DNA of 64,000 nt from Siphonodentalium dalli. Its lineage: Eukaryota > Mollusca > Scaphopoda > Gadilida > Siphonodentaliidae. Below, piece by piece: positions 30,301 to 38,470 of the stretch (position 1 is the stretch's first letter; the number at the start of each line of letters is the position of its first letter). A program made the translations under genes and the position numbers. The stretch is taken from positions 132,315,129 through 132,379,128 of the forward strand of contig CP136064.1 in assembly GCA_032622095.1 (NCBI GenBank), read 5' to 3'. The notes under the pieces are model-generated. The model was given only the letters and a program-made list of their open reading frames with translations, was not told the DNA's origin and ran no database searches.

Positions 30301-33300
30301 TCCTTTTGGCCCAAGTCTAACAATACATGTTCTTCGTTACCTTTGGATATGCTCATCATGCTCACCGTTATTCTAATGCACACACTAACATTGTTGCTAC
30401 ACTGTATAACAACACAGCTATTTGTTTATAACATTATGCACGTTTCGATTTTTATTCGTTGACTATCTTTCTCATTGCGTCTTGTTATCATGGAACATTT
30501 TTTTAAGCATGTACATTTATTTGAACTGAATAATGGTGACCCCCCCCCCCCCCTCCCACCCACCCCATACAAATAAAAGAGAGCAAACACTACTTGGCGG
30601 ACTTCAAAAGCTTTGGGCCTTAGGCCTTCCTCAGTTGATATTATTCAGACAAAATCACATGATAGCATTCAGATAAACATACAAATAACAATGGCGGATA
30701 TTATACAACGACGTTAAAGGTCTTTCGTCAGAGAACGTCAACTAACACCAAGCAACGCTATCGCAGCATCGACATCCAAAAGTTGGCGCCATTTCCTCTA
30801 GCGTTAAAACCGTGGCCAGTCCGGGTTTTCAACTTAGCTATCCAATGGTCTTCACGTATCAGTCTCAGATGTTTATTCCCATTGACCTTTTCTAAAACCG
30901 ATACCCTTATGTTGTCAATGGAATGTCCCGGTTGATTAAAATGTCCATAGGCTGGCTTATCATCGTGAAGTCTAATGTCCCTCAGATGTTCCACAATCCT
31001 TTCCGACAATTGTCTCTCTGTCTCGCCAACGTACACAGCAGATCCACATATCAAACAGCTTAAACAATATATCACATTTCTGGTTTTACAATTACTATTT
31101 CTATATACTTTATATTCTGCATTCCGTGTCGTATTTTTAACTTCATCCAAACTCATAATTATGCAAGTAGCGAGACAGAGAGACAATTGTCGGAAAGGAT
31201 TGTGGAACATTTGTCGACTTCCAAGGGCTGACAATTCCTCGTGTCAACCAAGAAACAATGCGATAACTGTTTTATTATATGAAACGCGCTTTGATTGGAC
31301 AAGACGTTGTGACGTTGAACGTCACTGGGAAAATGCTATCTACTTTCAGGTCTGATAATAAGTTATGTTAACCCCTGAAGTATCTGACGTCACTCATAAC
31401 TGATATTAACCTCTTGTTTTATTAATGAGGTGAACATCATTAGATATCTCGATTTTTTCGTTATGTTTTAACATAGGAAATGGGAAAGAAACTTATGATC
31501 ATATAATAAAACCAAATGATGACGTTCTGTTTAAATCATTGTCAGTCTTCTCTTGATTTTTATACCAGGCATGGCCCGGAGATTTCCACAACGCAGGGGC
31601 TTTGATCCCCAACATGGGGGCTATATTATCCCGGAAGCTACCGGACTGACCATGGAATATTTTCTCGACGGGGGTGGGCATGCAACACCATGAGTCTTGA
31701 TCCCGTTGAAGCCACGAAGACACACCTGATTTATAAATATTGTAGTTGACAGTCCTGTCTGTCTTGTCAGTTTGCTATGAGTGATTAATCTAATATGCAG
31801 CAATTTATGCTATTCATATAATTATGAACATATTATTACAGCTTTTATTACAGCTTTAAATTTGAAGGTATATAAGGGTGTTGGTGGGTCTTCATTCGGG
31901 AAAAGGGTTGTCTAGCTACGTTTCCTCTCTTGTGTTATATGTGTATACTCAAAATGTACAACTATGGCATATTTAAGTAAAACATTATATTCGTGCCCGG
32001 ATAATCCCGACCACAGTCCCCTTTGTCCACTCCCGACGCTGAATAAATTCACCCGATTGGAGCTTGTTTCATCTCGTTTCTTAATATACCTGCTGGATTG
32101 TGTAAATGACATACGCTACATTTATTATCGGATTTAAAACATTTAAAACGTTTAAATTTCGGCCCAAAGTGCAGAACTAGTTCGAATAAATATCCCGTAT
32201 AGCAGCACGTAAAAGTCGTCACGACTGAAATACATGTAGAACCGCAACAAACACACGTTGTGATTATGAGGCTACTGCTTCAAATTGTCAATTTCTATCG
32301 GGACATTTTCTCTGCTATTTTACAGAAGAATAAACACAGGAATACTTTAAACTCAGTGTTTCGACTTCAGAATGCGTTTCACACCATACATGTATGTGAT
32401 TCCAAAAGCCAAGGAATTATATTTACATGGCTTGAATTTCAGTGATTGCATGTTCATAATTACACGACCCCTATCTATTTCAGAGTTAATTGTGATCCAA
32501 ATTTAAGTCATTCAGGACCGATTAATACATTCAAGATATATATAATTTTGCCTGAATTTGTCCTGAAATGTTTTACTTTTAATCACAAGGAACCGTAAAA
32601 AATCATTCCTGAACCATCACAAAGTTGGCAATAGAATGACTTCCGATGTAACAGTTCCTATATACAGTGGGTTTTTCATAACTTTATAAGTTCATCACCT
32701 CATTAAAGAGTAAACATTTCGAAGACAAAATTAGACTTTTATTTACACCCCACAGCCAATCAAGAAATGAACAGTTATGTATCAAATTGTATCCAGAATA
32801 ATTTCAAATCTTCCAACAGACCATTATCAAATAATAGATCACACTATATCGGAAATTTCATTAATGTCCCGATATTTACATTCAATCGCTGATTCTGGAT
32901 ATATAATCCAGTTCAGTTTTGAGAATACAGCCAATAAATTTTCCCACACAACTCACAGCATCCGCCTTTTCCTGACTAACAACCATAATGGTTGCTCAAA
33001 ACTAGCTACATTTTCAGTCAAAGTTGATCATGATTTACAGAATTGTTGTGTAAAGTCGCTCGGTTGATGATTCATTTAACTTTGAACGTTATCGCTCGGT
33101 TGTTTATTGATTTAACTTTCAAAGTTTTTATAAAGTTTACTCAACTCGTATAGAGTAGGACTAGTTTACTCAATAATTACACCGGTGTTGAACAATTTTT
33201 TATTAAAAATTTAGTCAACCAGATGTCCAGTGTGAGCTCGAAACCGGTTGAGATGCGTACATGGAGCCAAATACACAAGTTTAGACTATCCTTATTTTTT

Positions 33301-34049
33301 GAATAATACGGAAAATACAGGTATATGTTGGTGAGTACATTGTATTGATTATTCTCTCTCGCTAAACAAGTTTGTGTTTTGCAGGGAACAGACTATCAAG
33401 CAGCACACAGGCCCTGACAGGTCCGAAGTTACCATTAGTTAAGGGAGTTTCCGTCAACAAGAAAATAAAACAATTGAGGGAGACTATTGAAGCTGCACCG
33501 AGCACAGAACAACCGCCACCATCTCCTGTCGGCTTTGTGTCAGCACCCACAGAAAACGAGACTCTTCTCAGAGAACAGTCTTTCGATTCTAAAAAATCGA
33601 AAAGAAAGACAGAAATGGTTGACCGTTGCTTCAATGTGCCTTCTATTGCTAGCGACGACGTCGGTAATGTTCGAGAATTCGCTGATTTGCCTTATATCGA
33701 AGACGATGAAACTGGTTTACATGATGAGATACAGTTTCTGAACGGTGGGGTCGATAGCGCAAAACGCAAGGTGACGTTTGCCGAAGAGACACAATTGGAA
33801 AAACCGTCGTCTAATTGTAACCAGAATGATGCGGTCGAAGGACAGGCGGGGAACACTAATTTCGCTGGAAATGACGTTGTTGAAAACGACGTTACCATTG
33901 ACGATTTCTCGAACGAAAATGATATTGGGTCTATCGAACGGAACGAGGAAGGTAACCCAAACATCACAGTATTTATCACCGAGGGCAAAGACACCGATGT
34001 GATAAAAAGCGACAAAGACCGAACCGATTCCGAAGAACTAGATCGCTGA
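349..34049 (+). CDS. Unidentified host gene, last seven exons (402 codons plus stop)
   Basis: The model joins 349-394, 2304-2371, 6501-6543, 6620-6694, 7508-7638, 17093-17275 and 33385-34049. Every junction matches in phase (1 in, then 2, 1, 2, 2, 1, 1), no stop interrupts the reading, and the sense runs smoothly across junctions. The 5' part lies beyond the left edge. Residues 1-80 are mixed and probably helical with three Cys; 78-120 are basic and Gly/Asn-rich; 121-182 are Ser/Pro-rich and probably disordered; 183-402 form an acidic tail rich in Asp, Glu and Asn. No transmembrane segment, signal peptide or catalytic motif is visible, so this looks like the cytoplasmic or nuclear C-terminal part of a larger protein. 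KVTF (codons at 33768-33779) fits the RVxF docking consensus for protein phosphatase 1. I do not recognise the family. The exon set is supported by sequence; function is unknown. Confidence 0.72.
395..1287. other. Intron sequence, no gene seen
   Basis: No exon or element could be supported. One short direct repeat is present: TGACACGCCGGCAAA near 451-466 and again near 528-542, each after a TATATAACTT motif. Confidence 0.4.
1292..1760. mobile_element. 469-bp TTAA-flanked MITE with long inverted repeats
   Basis: The ends AGGTACTCAACCCG (left) and their exact complement (right) are each flanked by TTAA (1288-1291 and 1761-1764). Inside, a second paired stretch of about 90 bp (near 1320-1415 against 1602-1690, sharing AATATTTGATTCGAGTCGAG) makes most of the element fold back. 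There is no coding capacity. TTAA targets are used by the piggyBac and Kolobok superfamilies; which applies here is undecided. Confidence 0.75.
1765..2303. other. Intron sequence, no gene supported
   Basis: A small open stretch after an acceptor-like site near 2126 was considered as an exon and set aside, because 349-394 joins 2304-2371 directly in phase. Confidence 0.35.
2304..2371 (+). CDS. Host gene exon b (68 nt)
   Basis: The acceptor TTGTCTTGTGTTTAG and donor ATAG|GTATGC bound the exon. The open frame reads NGKICVNSSACEAKQARV followed by KQRI, with two Cys and a basic helical end. It enters in phase 2 and leaves in phase 1, matching its neighbours. The intron before it is 1909 bp and holds a 469-bp MITE. 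Confidence 0.65.
2940..6050 (-). mobile_element. LINE 1: degenerate APE-type non-LTR retrotransposon
   Basis: On the minus strand the order is endonuclease C-terminal half (5397-5960, with SDFNGN, IDHIIIPA and SNHRPIV), linker and RT (4640-5336, with GKAPGFDNL and YRSITLLPVLYKI), RT active-site block (3976-4428, EADDMTLLS in place of the usual YADD) and a C-terminal region to about 3060. The 3' end near 2942-2957 has a short TGACTTTGACTT tail. It is 5'-truncated inside the endonuclease, and its parts lie in several frames, so it is dead. It sits antisense in an intron of the host gene. It resembles CR1/Jockey-group LINEs; the exact clade is not assigned. Confidence 0.85.
6051..6500. other. 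Intron sequence, nothing recognised
   Basis: AT-rich sequence between the truncated 5' end of LINE 1 and exon c. No element or gene is visible. Confidence 0.35.
6501..6543 (+). CDS. Host gene exon c (43 nt)
   Basis: The acceptor is GTTATTTCAG. The donor GAGAG|GTCACA is weaker than the others (C at intron +3). The frame reads VISQLLNSFNSLE, a likely helix. It enters in phase 1 and leaves in phase 2, and other GT sites nearby give the wrong phase. The following intron is only 76 bp. This is the least certain exon of the set. Confidence 0.55.
6620..6694 (+). CDS. Host gene exon d (75 nt)
   Basis: The acceptor CTTCTTAATTGCAG and donor ACAG|GTAAAA bound 25 codons that read FVKLYSLNDDTESLHSFLIG then ARYN. 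It is symmetric in phase 2. A second frame is also open through it but does not match the exon phases on either side. Confidence 0.7.
6695..7507. other. Intron sequence, nothing recognised
   Basis: The 813-bp intron between exons d and e. I see no repeats or genes in it. Confidence 0.35.
7508..7638 (+). CDS. Host gene exon e (131 nt), followed by a GC donor
   Basis: The acceptor TTTGTTTTGCAG opens 43 codons beginning AHCLDSKSMTQHGVYMPRNN and ending NGTTTPP. The only end that keeps the next exon open is CCCCCAG|GCGAGT, a GC-AG intron with the usual AG|GCRAGT context. A GT donor four bases further on (after 7642) shifts the frame and would end the protein inside the next exon. The intron after it is 9454 bp and carries a LINE and a 4.66-kb TTAA-flanked element. 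Confidence 0.7.
7826..8349. repeat. Direct repeat A, left copy (3' flank of LINE 2)
   Basis: About 520 bp, roughly 95% identical to 10847-11345 apart from small indels. Both copies share CCCGGCCTCAATGTTATAGT, CACACGCA and the ending AAGGCTGTTATGT. It contains an imperfect palindrome near 8205-8295 related to the foldback at 29-169. The minus strand is open for about 140 codons across it. Confidence 0.8.
8350..10846 (-). mobile_element. LINE 2: 5'-truncated APE-type LINE, RT and C-terminal part
   Basis: Minus strand, in order: linker (IWNEWIKYYESIYS, near 10800), RT (9927-10649; NKASGHDSLNYEHF, YRAITLLPVLYTLV, FACFLDVWKAFDTVW), active-site block (HADDMLL near 9880), RT thumb (8990-9481; LERIHRFCIKRIQGLHPQ) and a C-terminal zinc-finger-like CIRCGQ...HVFHDC motif (near 8900). 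The last part ends at 8653, leaving about 300 bp of 3' UTR. The blocks fall in different frames, so it is broken. It is antisense to the host gene and sits between two copies of a 0.5-kb direct repeat. Confidence 0.88.
10847..11345. repeat. Direct repeat A, right copy (5' flank of LINE 2)
   Basis: The partner of 7826-8349. On the minus strand an open frame (10630-11157) runs from this repeat straight into the LINE linker. The larger length differences from the left copy are 18 and 3 bases and a compensated 1+8, so the same frame stays open in both copies. Confidence 0.8.
11346..11639. other. Intron sequence, nothing recognised
   Basis: A short AT-rich spacer between repeat A and the next TTAA-flanked element. 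Confidence 0.3.
11644..16304. mobile_element. 4661-bp TTAA-flanked inverted-repeat element (family T, copy 1)
   Basis: The left end GGGGGAGACGCACGTTTGCC and the right end (complement GGGTCAGATGCACGTTTGCC) are each bordered by TTAA (11640-11643, 16305-16308). Pairing continues inwards: TAGTACCGAGAACTTTT near 11860 against AAAAGTTCTCGGTACC near 16053, and GAGAGGAGCC near 11937 against GGCTCCTCTC near 15978, so the terminal repeats exceed 300 bp although diverged. The interior is AT-rich with no recognisable transposase, so it is probably non-autonomous. A perfect 17-bp hairpin lies inside at 14553-14613. TTAA targets point to piggyBac or Kolobok. Confidence 0.75.
14553..14613. repeat. Hairpin with perfect 17-bp arms
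   Basis: AGATCATGCCATGAATC at 14553-14569 is the exact complement of 14597-14613, with a 27-bp loop. The arms extend imperfectly outwards (TTACTA). Confidence 0.7.
16309..17092. other. Intron sequence upstream of exon f
   Basis: No element ends or extra exons could be supported before the acceptor at 17092. Confidence 0.35.
17093..17275 (+). CDS. Host gene exon f (183 nt), Ser/Pro-rich
   Basis: The acceptor CATAATTTTCAG and donor CAAAG|GTATGA bound 61 codons, symmetric in phase 1. The translation starts YDETSSPVHASQRSLSTIGT and contains several S-P and R-S-P pairs, as in regulatory disordered linkers that are phosphorylated; that role is inference. It is a clear coding island in otherwise AT-rich, stop-rich DNA. 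Confidence 0.78.
17720..17884 (-). repeat. tRNA-derived SINE-like fragment
   Basis: On the minus strand TAGCCGAAGTGGTTAG (17861-17876) fits a pol III A box and GTTCGAACA (17791-17799) a B box, about 65 bp apart as in class II tRNAs. Downstream is CTTGATCTGAGTTGAG, which recurs near 18155-18175. A Leu- or Ser-tRNA-like head is inferred; the fold is too degenerate for a working tRNA. Confidence 0.5.
18060..18200 (-). repeat. Possible second SINE-like fragment
   Basis: It shares the CTTGATCTGAGTTGAG core and the following GACATTGAATG-like sequence with the fragment at 17720-17884. No clear tRNA head is visible here. Confidence 0.35.
18232..19812. mobile_element. 1581-bp TTAA-flanked element (family T, copy 2, reversed)
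   Basis: The left end GGGTCAGACGCATGTTTTCC and right end (complement GGGGGAGATGCACGTTT) are bordered by TTAA (18228-18231, 19813-19816). These are the two end types of the 4661-bp element in swapped order, so this copy lies in the opposite orientation. The subterminal CCGTACCAAGAACTTCTGTA and GAGAGGAG motifs are also shared. Overlapping open frames near 19050-19380 look like chance. Confidence 0.72.
19817..20542. other. Intron sequence, nothing recognised
   Basis: AT-rich sequence with short repeats of TATATACA type only. Confidence 0.3.
20550..21880. repeat. A/G-rich tract split by a MITE
   Basis: The top strand is strongly purine-rich on both sides of the MITE (20590-20742 and 21654-21880, e.g. 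GGAAAGAG and AAGAAATAGAAAAGGG). The two parts read as one purine tract of about 400 bp before the insertion. Confidence 0.5.
20746..21653. mobile_element. 908-bp PIF/Harbinger-like MITE
   Basis: The terminal inverted repeats begin GGGTACGTTCATACGCTG and continue imperfectly for about 40 bp (CAAAATTGCACTGCAAA against CAATATTGCACCGCAAA). The 3-bp target duplication TAA is present on both sides (20743-20745, 21654-21656). A TWA duplication with GGG-starting ends is typical of PIF/Harbinger. No transposase is seen. Confidence 0.8.
21881..22646. other. Intron sequence, nothing recognised
   Basis: A slightly GC-richer patch (about 22100-22380) has an open minus frame without recognisable motifs. 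No gene is claimed. Confidence 0.3.
22651..25445. mobile_element. 2795-bp piggyBac-like non-autonomous element with satellite-like core
   Basis: CCCTTTGAACCC and its exact complement close the element, each next to TTAA (22647-22650, 25446-25449). TTAA targets with CCC-starting ends are typical of piggyBac. No transposase is seen. The core (about 22970-24350) holds three or four diverged units built like the satellite at 51.4-64 kb: a leader with GGAAAGTTGAA, then ATGGCCGCTGGCGACCAT-type sequence, then CTCCCATCTA, then GATGATCGGA. Confidence 0.72.
22970..24350 (+). repeat. Diverged monomers ancestral to the 51-64 kb satellite
   Basis: TTACAGTCAATGGAGCAATT at 24112 corresponds to TTACAGTCAATGGAGCCATT at the start of the satellite (about 51357). 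Both continue with GGAAAG-TGAA-T, a TAATAC/TAATACATG stretch, a GGCCGCTGGCG-CCAT/GGCTGCTGGCGGCCAT block and GATGATC. Further units lie at about 22977-23220 and 23260-23600. Confidence 0.6.
25648..29486. mobile_element. 3839-bp inverted-repeat DNA element flanked by TA
   Basis: Both ends read TAGTCCAGGAGATCG inwards (25646-25660; complement at 29474-29488). The TA could be a target duplication as in Tc1/mariner. Pairing continues imperfectly for about 130 bp (GTTGCTCAT-TTGACGGACAAG; ATGATAGCA; AATTTGTAGC). No transposase is visible. The interior contains a three-unit tandem repeat at 27281-28275. Confidence 0.65.
27281..28275 (+). repeat. Tandem repeat, three units of about 300-350 bp
   Basis: Units start at 27281, 27631 and 27934 with TTAAMCCCAAAYCTGTGGYG. 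Each continues with CCGAAGCTTCGTGAC motifs (doubled in units 1 and 3), CATCAAACGTTGAATGGT, AACCCATCGAG-like sequence, ACTATATTACACC, TATATAACTGCTTC and GTCTACTTAATGA. A partial earlier unit may lie at 27110-27230. Confidence 0.8.
29490..30585. other. Intron sequence, nothing recognised
   Basis: AT-rich. It ends in a poly(C) run at 30541-30553 and a CCCACCC stretch just before the Penelope fragment. Confidence 0.3.
30600..31213 (-). mobile_element. Penelope-like element fragment with GIY-YIG endonuclease
   Basis: The minus-strand frame from about 31170 to 30758 encodes a GIY-YIG-type domain of the Penelope kind: RNVIYCLSC, then CGSAVYVGETERQLSERI and a conserved EHLRDIR. Penelope elements couple this nuclease to a reverse transcriptase; no RT is present here, so this is a broken 3' fragment. 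The 3' side has the CTGAGGAAGGCCTAAGGCCC motif (plus strand 30614-30633 as complement) common in such elements. About 40 bp at 30989-31029 recur in inverted order at 31171-31212, a terminal inversion often seen in this family. Confidence 0.8.
31214..31510 (+). repeat. Dispersed repeat F, copy 1 (half of a foldback)
   Basis: GACTTCCAAGGGCTGACAAT and the next 290 bp match 39755-40051 at about 95% (ATGCGATAACTGTTTTATTA, GACGTTGTGACGTTGA). Only the right arm of the palindrome at 39667-39812 is present; the left part is replaced by the inverted Penelope end. Confidence 0.75.
31511..33384. other. Intron sequence before the last exon
   Basis: No repeats or exons could be supported. Several short open frames have no protein-like features. 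Confidence 0.3.
33385..34049 (+). CDS. Host gene last exon (665 nt), acidic C-terminal tail
   Basis: The acceptor TTTGTGTTTTGCAG follows a pyrimidine-rich stretch. The frame then stays open for 220 codons to TGA at 34047-34049, far longer than chance at this base composition. It begins NRLSSSTQALTGPKLPLVKG. A short basic helix (KKIKQLRETIEA) follows, then Pro-rich sequence, a Lys/Arg cluster (KKSKRK), a KVTF PP1-type docking motif and about 100 residues very rich in Asp, Glu and Asn. GC content is clearly higher than in the flanks. An antisense open frame over the same bases is a shadow. Confidence 0.85.
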
Positions 34050-34575
34050 TAACAATGAAACAAACATCACCTAAGTCAGTCTCAACAACTTGATAACGCA
34101 CGATTTCATGCCATGAACTGTTTTAACACACATAGATATCCCATTACCAAGTATATTATCTTCTTTCCATGGAGGTCGAGAATGCGAGCCAGGTTTAGAT
34201 CCACAGCGCCCGACTTTTCACTTTTGGCTACATGTATATACATATAACAACGGCCAGTCAATATAAATTATTCCACTAGTCTAGTCAATGATTAAACAAC
34301 AACTTATAGCAAACGCGATAACTGATATCCGTCAATATCCGTCAATATTAGTTTTGCTATGTCCACACCGAGCCAAGATTCAAACATGGTTAAATTATCG
34401 GAATTAAATGGAGTTATACGTCTTCGAAAAAGTATGCTAATGATGCAACGACGATGCCACACATGACAAGAGGCACGATGATTTTAGTCTAATCACTTAA
34501 ATGTATTAAGGGCTTTGTCAACCCATTTCCCCCAAATGTGATAGAGTCAAAATAAAGGAGCCTGTTCATTTATAT
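34050..34575 (+). other. 3' UTR of the host gene with poly(A) signal
   Basis: After the stop the sequence becomes AT-rich and non-coding. An AATAAA hexamer lies at 34551-34556, about 500 bp after the stop. The cleavage site is inferred to be just beyond it. Confidence 0.5.
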
Positions 34576-37500
34576 TAGCAATCACTCTAACCAAGTCCAT
34601 GGATGCACCATTCTAAGAGTACAAGTGATTATGGATTATCTTTGAAATGCAAAAATGTGAACTGTATAGAGGTTTTAAACAAACCCAAATCCAACAAACA
34701 CAACATCAATTTCTAAGGACAAAAATATGGAAATGTGTAACGAACACTGAAGAATGAGTCAAAAGATTTTTCTCAAAAATATTTGATTTGGAGCACACGA
34801 ACGAAACCACGCAATAGCATATGACTCAATCAACAATGGTGTGATTAGTGTTATACGTACGTGGCATAAATGCTGAAAAAGCAGCATAATTACGTATTAT
34901 GTACTTAGTTGAAATATCTCGACTCAATTACCATTATGTGCAGACATGCATCTAAAAGGGCTTTGTATAATTGTATACCTTTCATGATATGCCACCCATA
35001 TATTATTTTATGATGATTATAAGGTAGATTAGTTGCCAAGTTCGTTCACCCTGCATACCGAACATATATATCAAATTTATGAACACTTCAATAGTACCCT
35101 ACCATAATCACGTTGATGATAAGCACATTTCACTCTGGGTTTTTTTCTCTCAGTTGTCTCCCTTTTAATCAATATACACTGGCATACGGGTAAGTATGCG
35201 GAATATATGATGGACACACGTATATTTATTAATATATAATCCATCGTCTGTCTGGTTTTTACATGTCTGCCCACATATCTGTCTGTGTGTCTGTCTGCAA
35301 CTCCGTCACTCTTTTTGCGCAATTAAAACATGTCCATGCACAATACGCCCAATTTACACCAAATTTTGGACCACTCTCTGGCAGTGTATTTGATATAGTG
35401 TCAAGAATATTTTGAGTCTCGTGTGATTTTAATTTTCGTCCGGTATATGGCTAAAACAATGAAGATCCCAATCGCTACCAGTGCGTGCCAGTCATAATTC
35501 TTTTTTGTTGTACTTTTTCTTTTTTACGTTTAATAACTTTATTTACATATACAGATACAAAAAGATATAGTCATGCAATCATGCAGTATATTGACAGACT
35601 ATCAATTTGTTAACATGTCATATCAATCAAAATTATCAATCGGAAATATAAAGAGGGGATTGGGTTAGTGGGTGTGGGCGATCATTTGTTTTCACGATAA
35701 ATTCGCGTATGTGGTATGCTCTTTTTGACAGTTAACTTATTGGACGATTCTCATGCGTTGCCTGTAATGACATAAAGTAAAGTAAATGAAGAAGTAAGAT
35801 CAAATAAATATTATTATACTTTATTATGTTCTAATTTCCAAAATGAGTGACTTTAAAGTGATGTGAAACACTCCGGTTGGGTGATCAAATAGAAATGGAG
35901 AAAATGTTTTATTACGAATAATAATCAAAATTCCCAGCACGCACACCGTCACTCTTATATATTAATTAAATGCAATGACTGTTGCGTCCCGAATCGAGAT
36001 GTAAATACTTACAATAATGCACAGTTCAGACGATGATATCTATGGGGTGGTGTGGTCGATTTCGTTGATATTTTCGGCGATTTCAGAATAAAGACATGAC
36101 GTCGATGTCAACTTTGTTTTTATAAATACACTATTTTATAGCGTGATCAATGTGGTAGTTATTTCGTTTTTGTTCTATGATGTGGGTGGTAGGAATATAA
36201 TAAATAATGCATGTCGCTGACTATGTGGTCCTCGATTGGTCCTCGATGAGGAATAATCCTCGAAAAGGAATAGTCCACTCGAATGCGGCTCGTGGGTCGT
36301 TCCTCTTCGTGGACCACTATTTTGACATAGTCAACTCCAAGCCATGTATTATCTATATAACAGTAGAGAGAAGGGAATGAGATAATTTCCCACGATTTAA
36401 CATCGCTCGGAAAACTATATAACAAAAGTATCCCACTTATCCGAGAAATGGTAGGGATGTATGCATGGATGTATCGGCAATGGATCACATCGTTAATACC
36501 ACCAACGTATTTGATCACCGAATATTGTCCCCAAAGGGTGTAATCCAGATTGACTTTTAACATATACCCCCATCGAACCTAATAAATTGTTTTATTAAAA
36601 TCGAGAGAAACACGTTACAATCTCATTAAACGCTAAATGCAGACGTATCGGTCAGTAATCTATTTTTTGTTGTCCGTCCGTAATTTATCCGAGATCATGA
36701 ACAGATGTGTTTTTGACATTGTGAGAATGTCACGTGACTTTATAAATTAAATATTAATATGCGTATGTGCATGGCCGACCTGTAAATTCTGTAATTGTGG
36801 GATTTTTTGGAAACAATACTGACTTCAACATTTCTAATGTCAGAATTTCAACATTTCAGTTTCTTATTTATTTGATAACTATTCCGGACACACAGAGAAA
36901 AGTGTTGTGCAAGTAATTGAGGTGAATGTAATCCCAAAGGGTTGATATTACTGGCTGAATTGTGTTGAAAGTTAAAATTTAAAACTAAAAATAGATTTTT
37001 AGCCGAAAAGTAGTCTGTTACTTGTGGGTTTCTTTATCATGTTTTTAAAACTCATCACATATTAATAATTGGCAAATAAAATGACAACCTTGAATGGTGT
37101 TTTAATGAGAATATACAGTGGTTTGTACCCGAGACCAAACTATAATGATCTACAATAGAGAACCTAACGCTGTTATAACGCTGAGGATATGCAAATCTAT
37201 AGGGACGACGAGCCTCATGAATGGGTAGTTGTGGGGTGATTTCTATTGTTCGGAAGACTTATGCGCTGCACCCCGCAAGTACATTCTTCAAAAATGTCAA
37301 TATTAAAAAGCAACTAGTTTAACCCTTTGATAACTGGATCATGATACTAGCTGGAAAGTTGCTATTTCCCATTATTCAATGTAGGGTTGTTAATATACAT
37401 GTTATCTTGAAAAGATATAAAACATCATTTAAACCTGCGATTGTGAGTTTTGTTGGACCCATTTTGGCGGAGTTCTTGCCATATTTGCCGATTTTTCTTG

Positions 37501-38380
37501 ATTTCCAGCTCGTTAGCGTAATAACTTGAACAAATATTGACCGATTTTAACAGCACAGGAGCTGGTTTTCAAAATATCTTCAACGAGTACAAAAACCAGA
37601 TTTGTCGGATTTGTTCTATCGCAGTTATGGCCTATTGTTCTTGATTTTCAATATTTGAGGTTTCCGGATGATGACTTTTATTCAGAACATAGCCAATCCT
37701 TCCGTTAGCCACCGTGTCGGAGGACGGTGTGGTCGGTCGACCTGTTATTTTGATAGCGACGAAATTTTATGTTTTTTTTTCTTTCATATTGTCCGCATTC
37801 ACTCACTTCGTGACCTCAGTTACCTACATATTCAACATGACCCGACCTGGATTGTGAAGCTGCAGAGTTTGATGATTGGTTTGAATAAGCATGCAAATCG
37901 ATGGTGTAAAAATATAATGTGGTTGAGGCTGTGTTGTGGTCGTTTATTCTGTAACGACCAATAATCGTTCCTGTTATCAGGAACCAGAACTTTCATTGTG
38001 TATTTCGTTTGTTCTTGGTAATAATAAAACAGAGGCCCCGAAGTGAAAAACAAATCAAAATTATTAACATATTTTGTTCTTTTAAAAATTAATACTGACT
38101 GACGATGTATTGATTTGTATGCGAAGGTAAGAGGTCTGATTACATGTAATCAGATATACTCAGTTCCATTGTATCGGCATCCCATGTGTGTGCTCTGTGT
38201 GTATGTGTGTTCCTCTTAATGTGAATGCATACTTTTACCTATTGTGTTGACAACCCAAATTATTATATATTAGTGTTATAACGGCAATTGGGAGAGGGGG
38301 TTATGTATAAGTGGATCGCACTTGTCCTCCATACTGGTGCTTCGTGATCTGATGGTAGACTTGAAGTGATATTTCGAAAT
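34576..38380. other. Intergenic sequence, no gene supported
   Basis: AT-rich. A minus-strand open frame of 134 codons (36159-36563) has no recognisable motifs. TTAA followed by CCCTTTGATAACTGG at 37319 resembles the left end of the piggyBac-like element at 22651, and the next 60 bp also look related, so a decayed end of that family may be here. Confidence 0.35.
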
Positions 38381-38397
38381 AAGATATCCAGTGCAAG

Positions 38398-38470
38398 GTT
38401 TTATGTCATGGTTCGAACAAGCGTGGATGGTTAATGCATCATTAACCTAACCAACCGAGCCACCATTGAC
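38398..38470 (-). repeat. tRNA-like SINE head fragment
   Basis: On the minus strand GGTGGCTCGGTTGGTTAGG looks like an A box and GTTCGAACC like a B box, about 40 bp apart. A tRNA-derived SINE remnant is inferred. Confidence 0.45.

Noticed and set aside
33692-34063. Antisense 123-codon ORF over the last host exon
   Set aside because: Shadow of the plus-strand acidic tail (Asp/Glu codons read as Ser/Phe/Val on the other strand).
36159-36563. 134-codon minus ORF
   Set aside because: No motif, no splice context and composition like the surrounding DNA.
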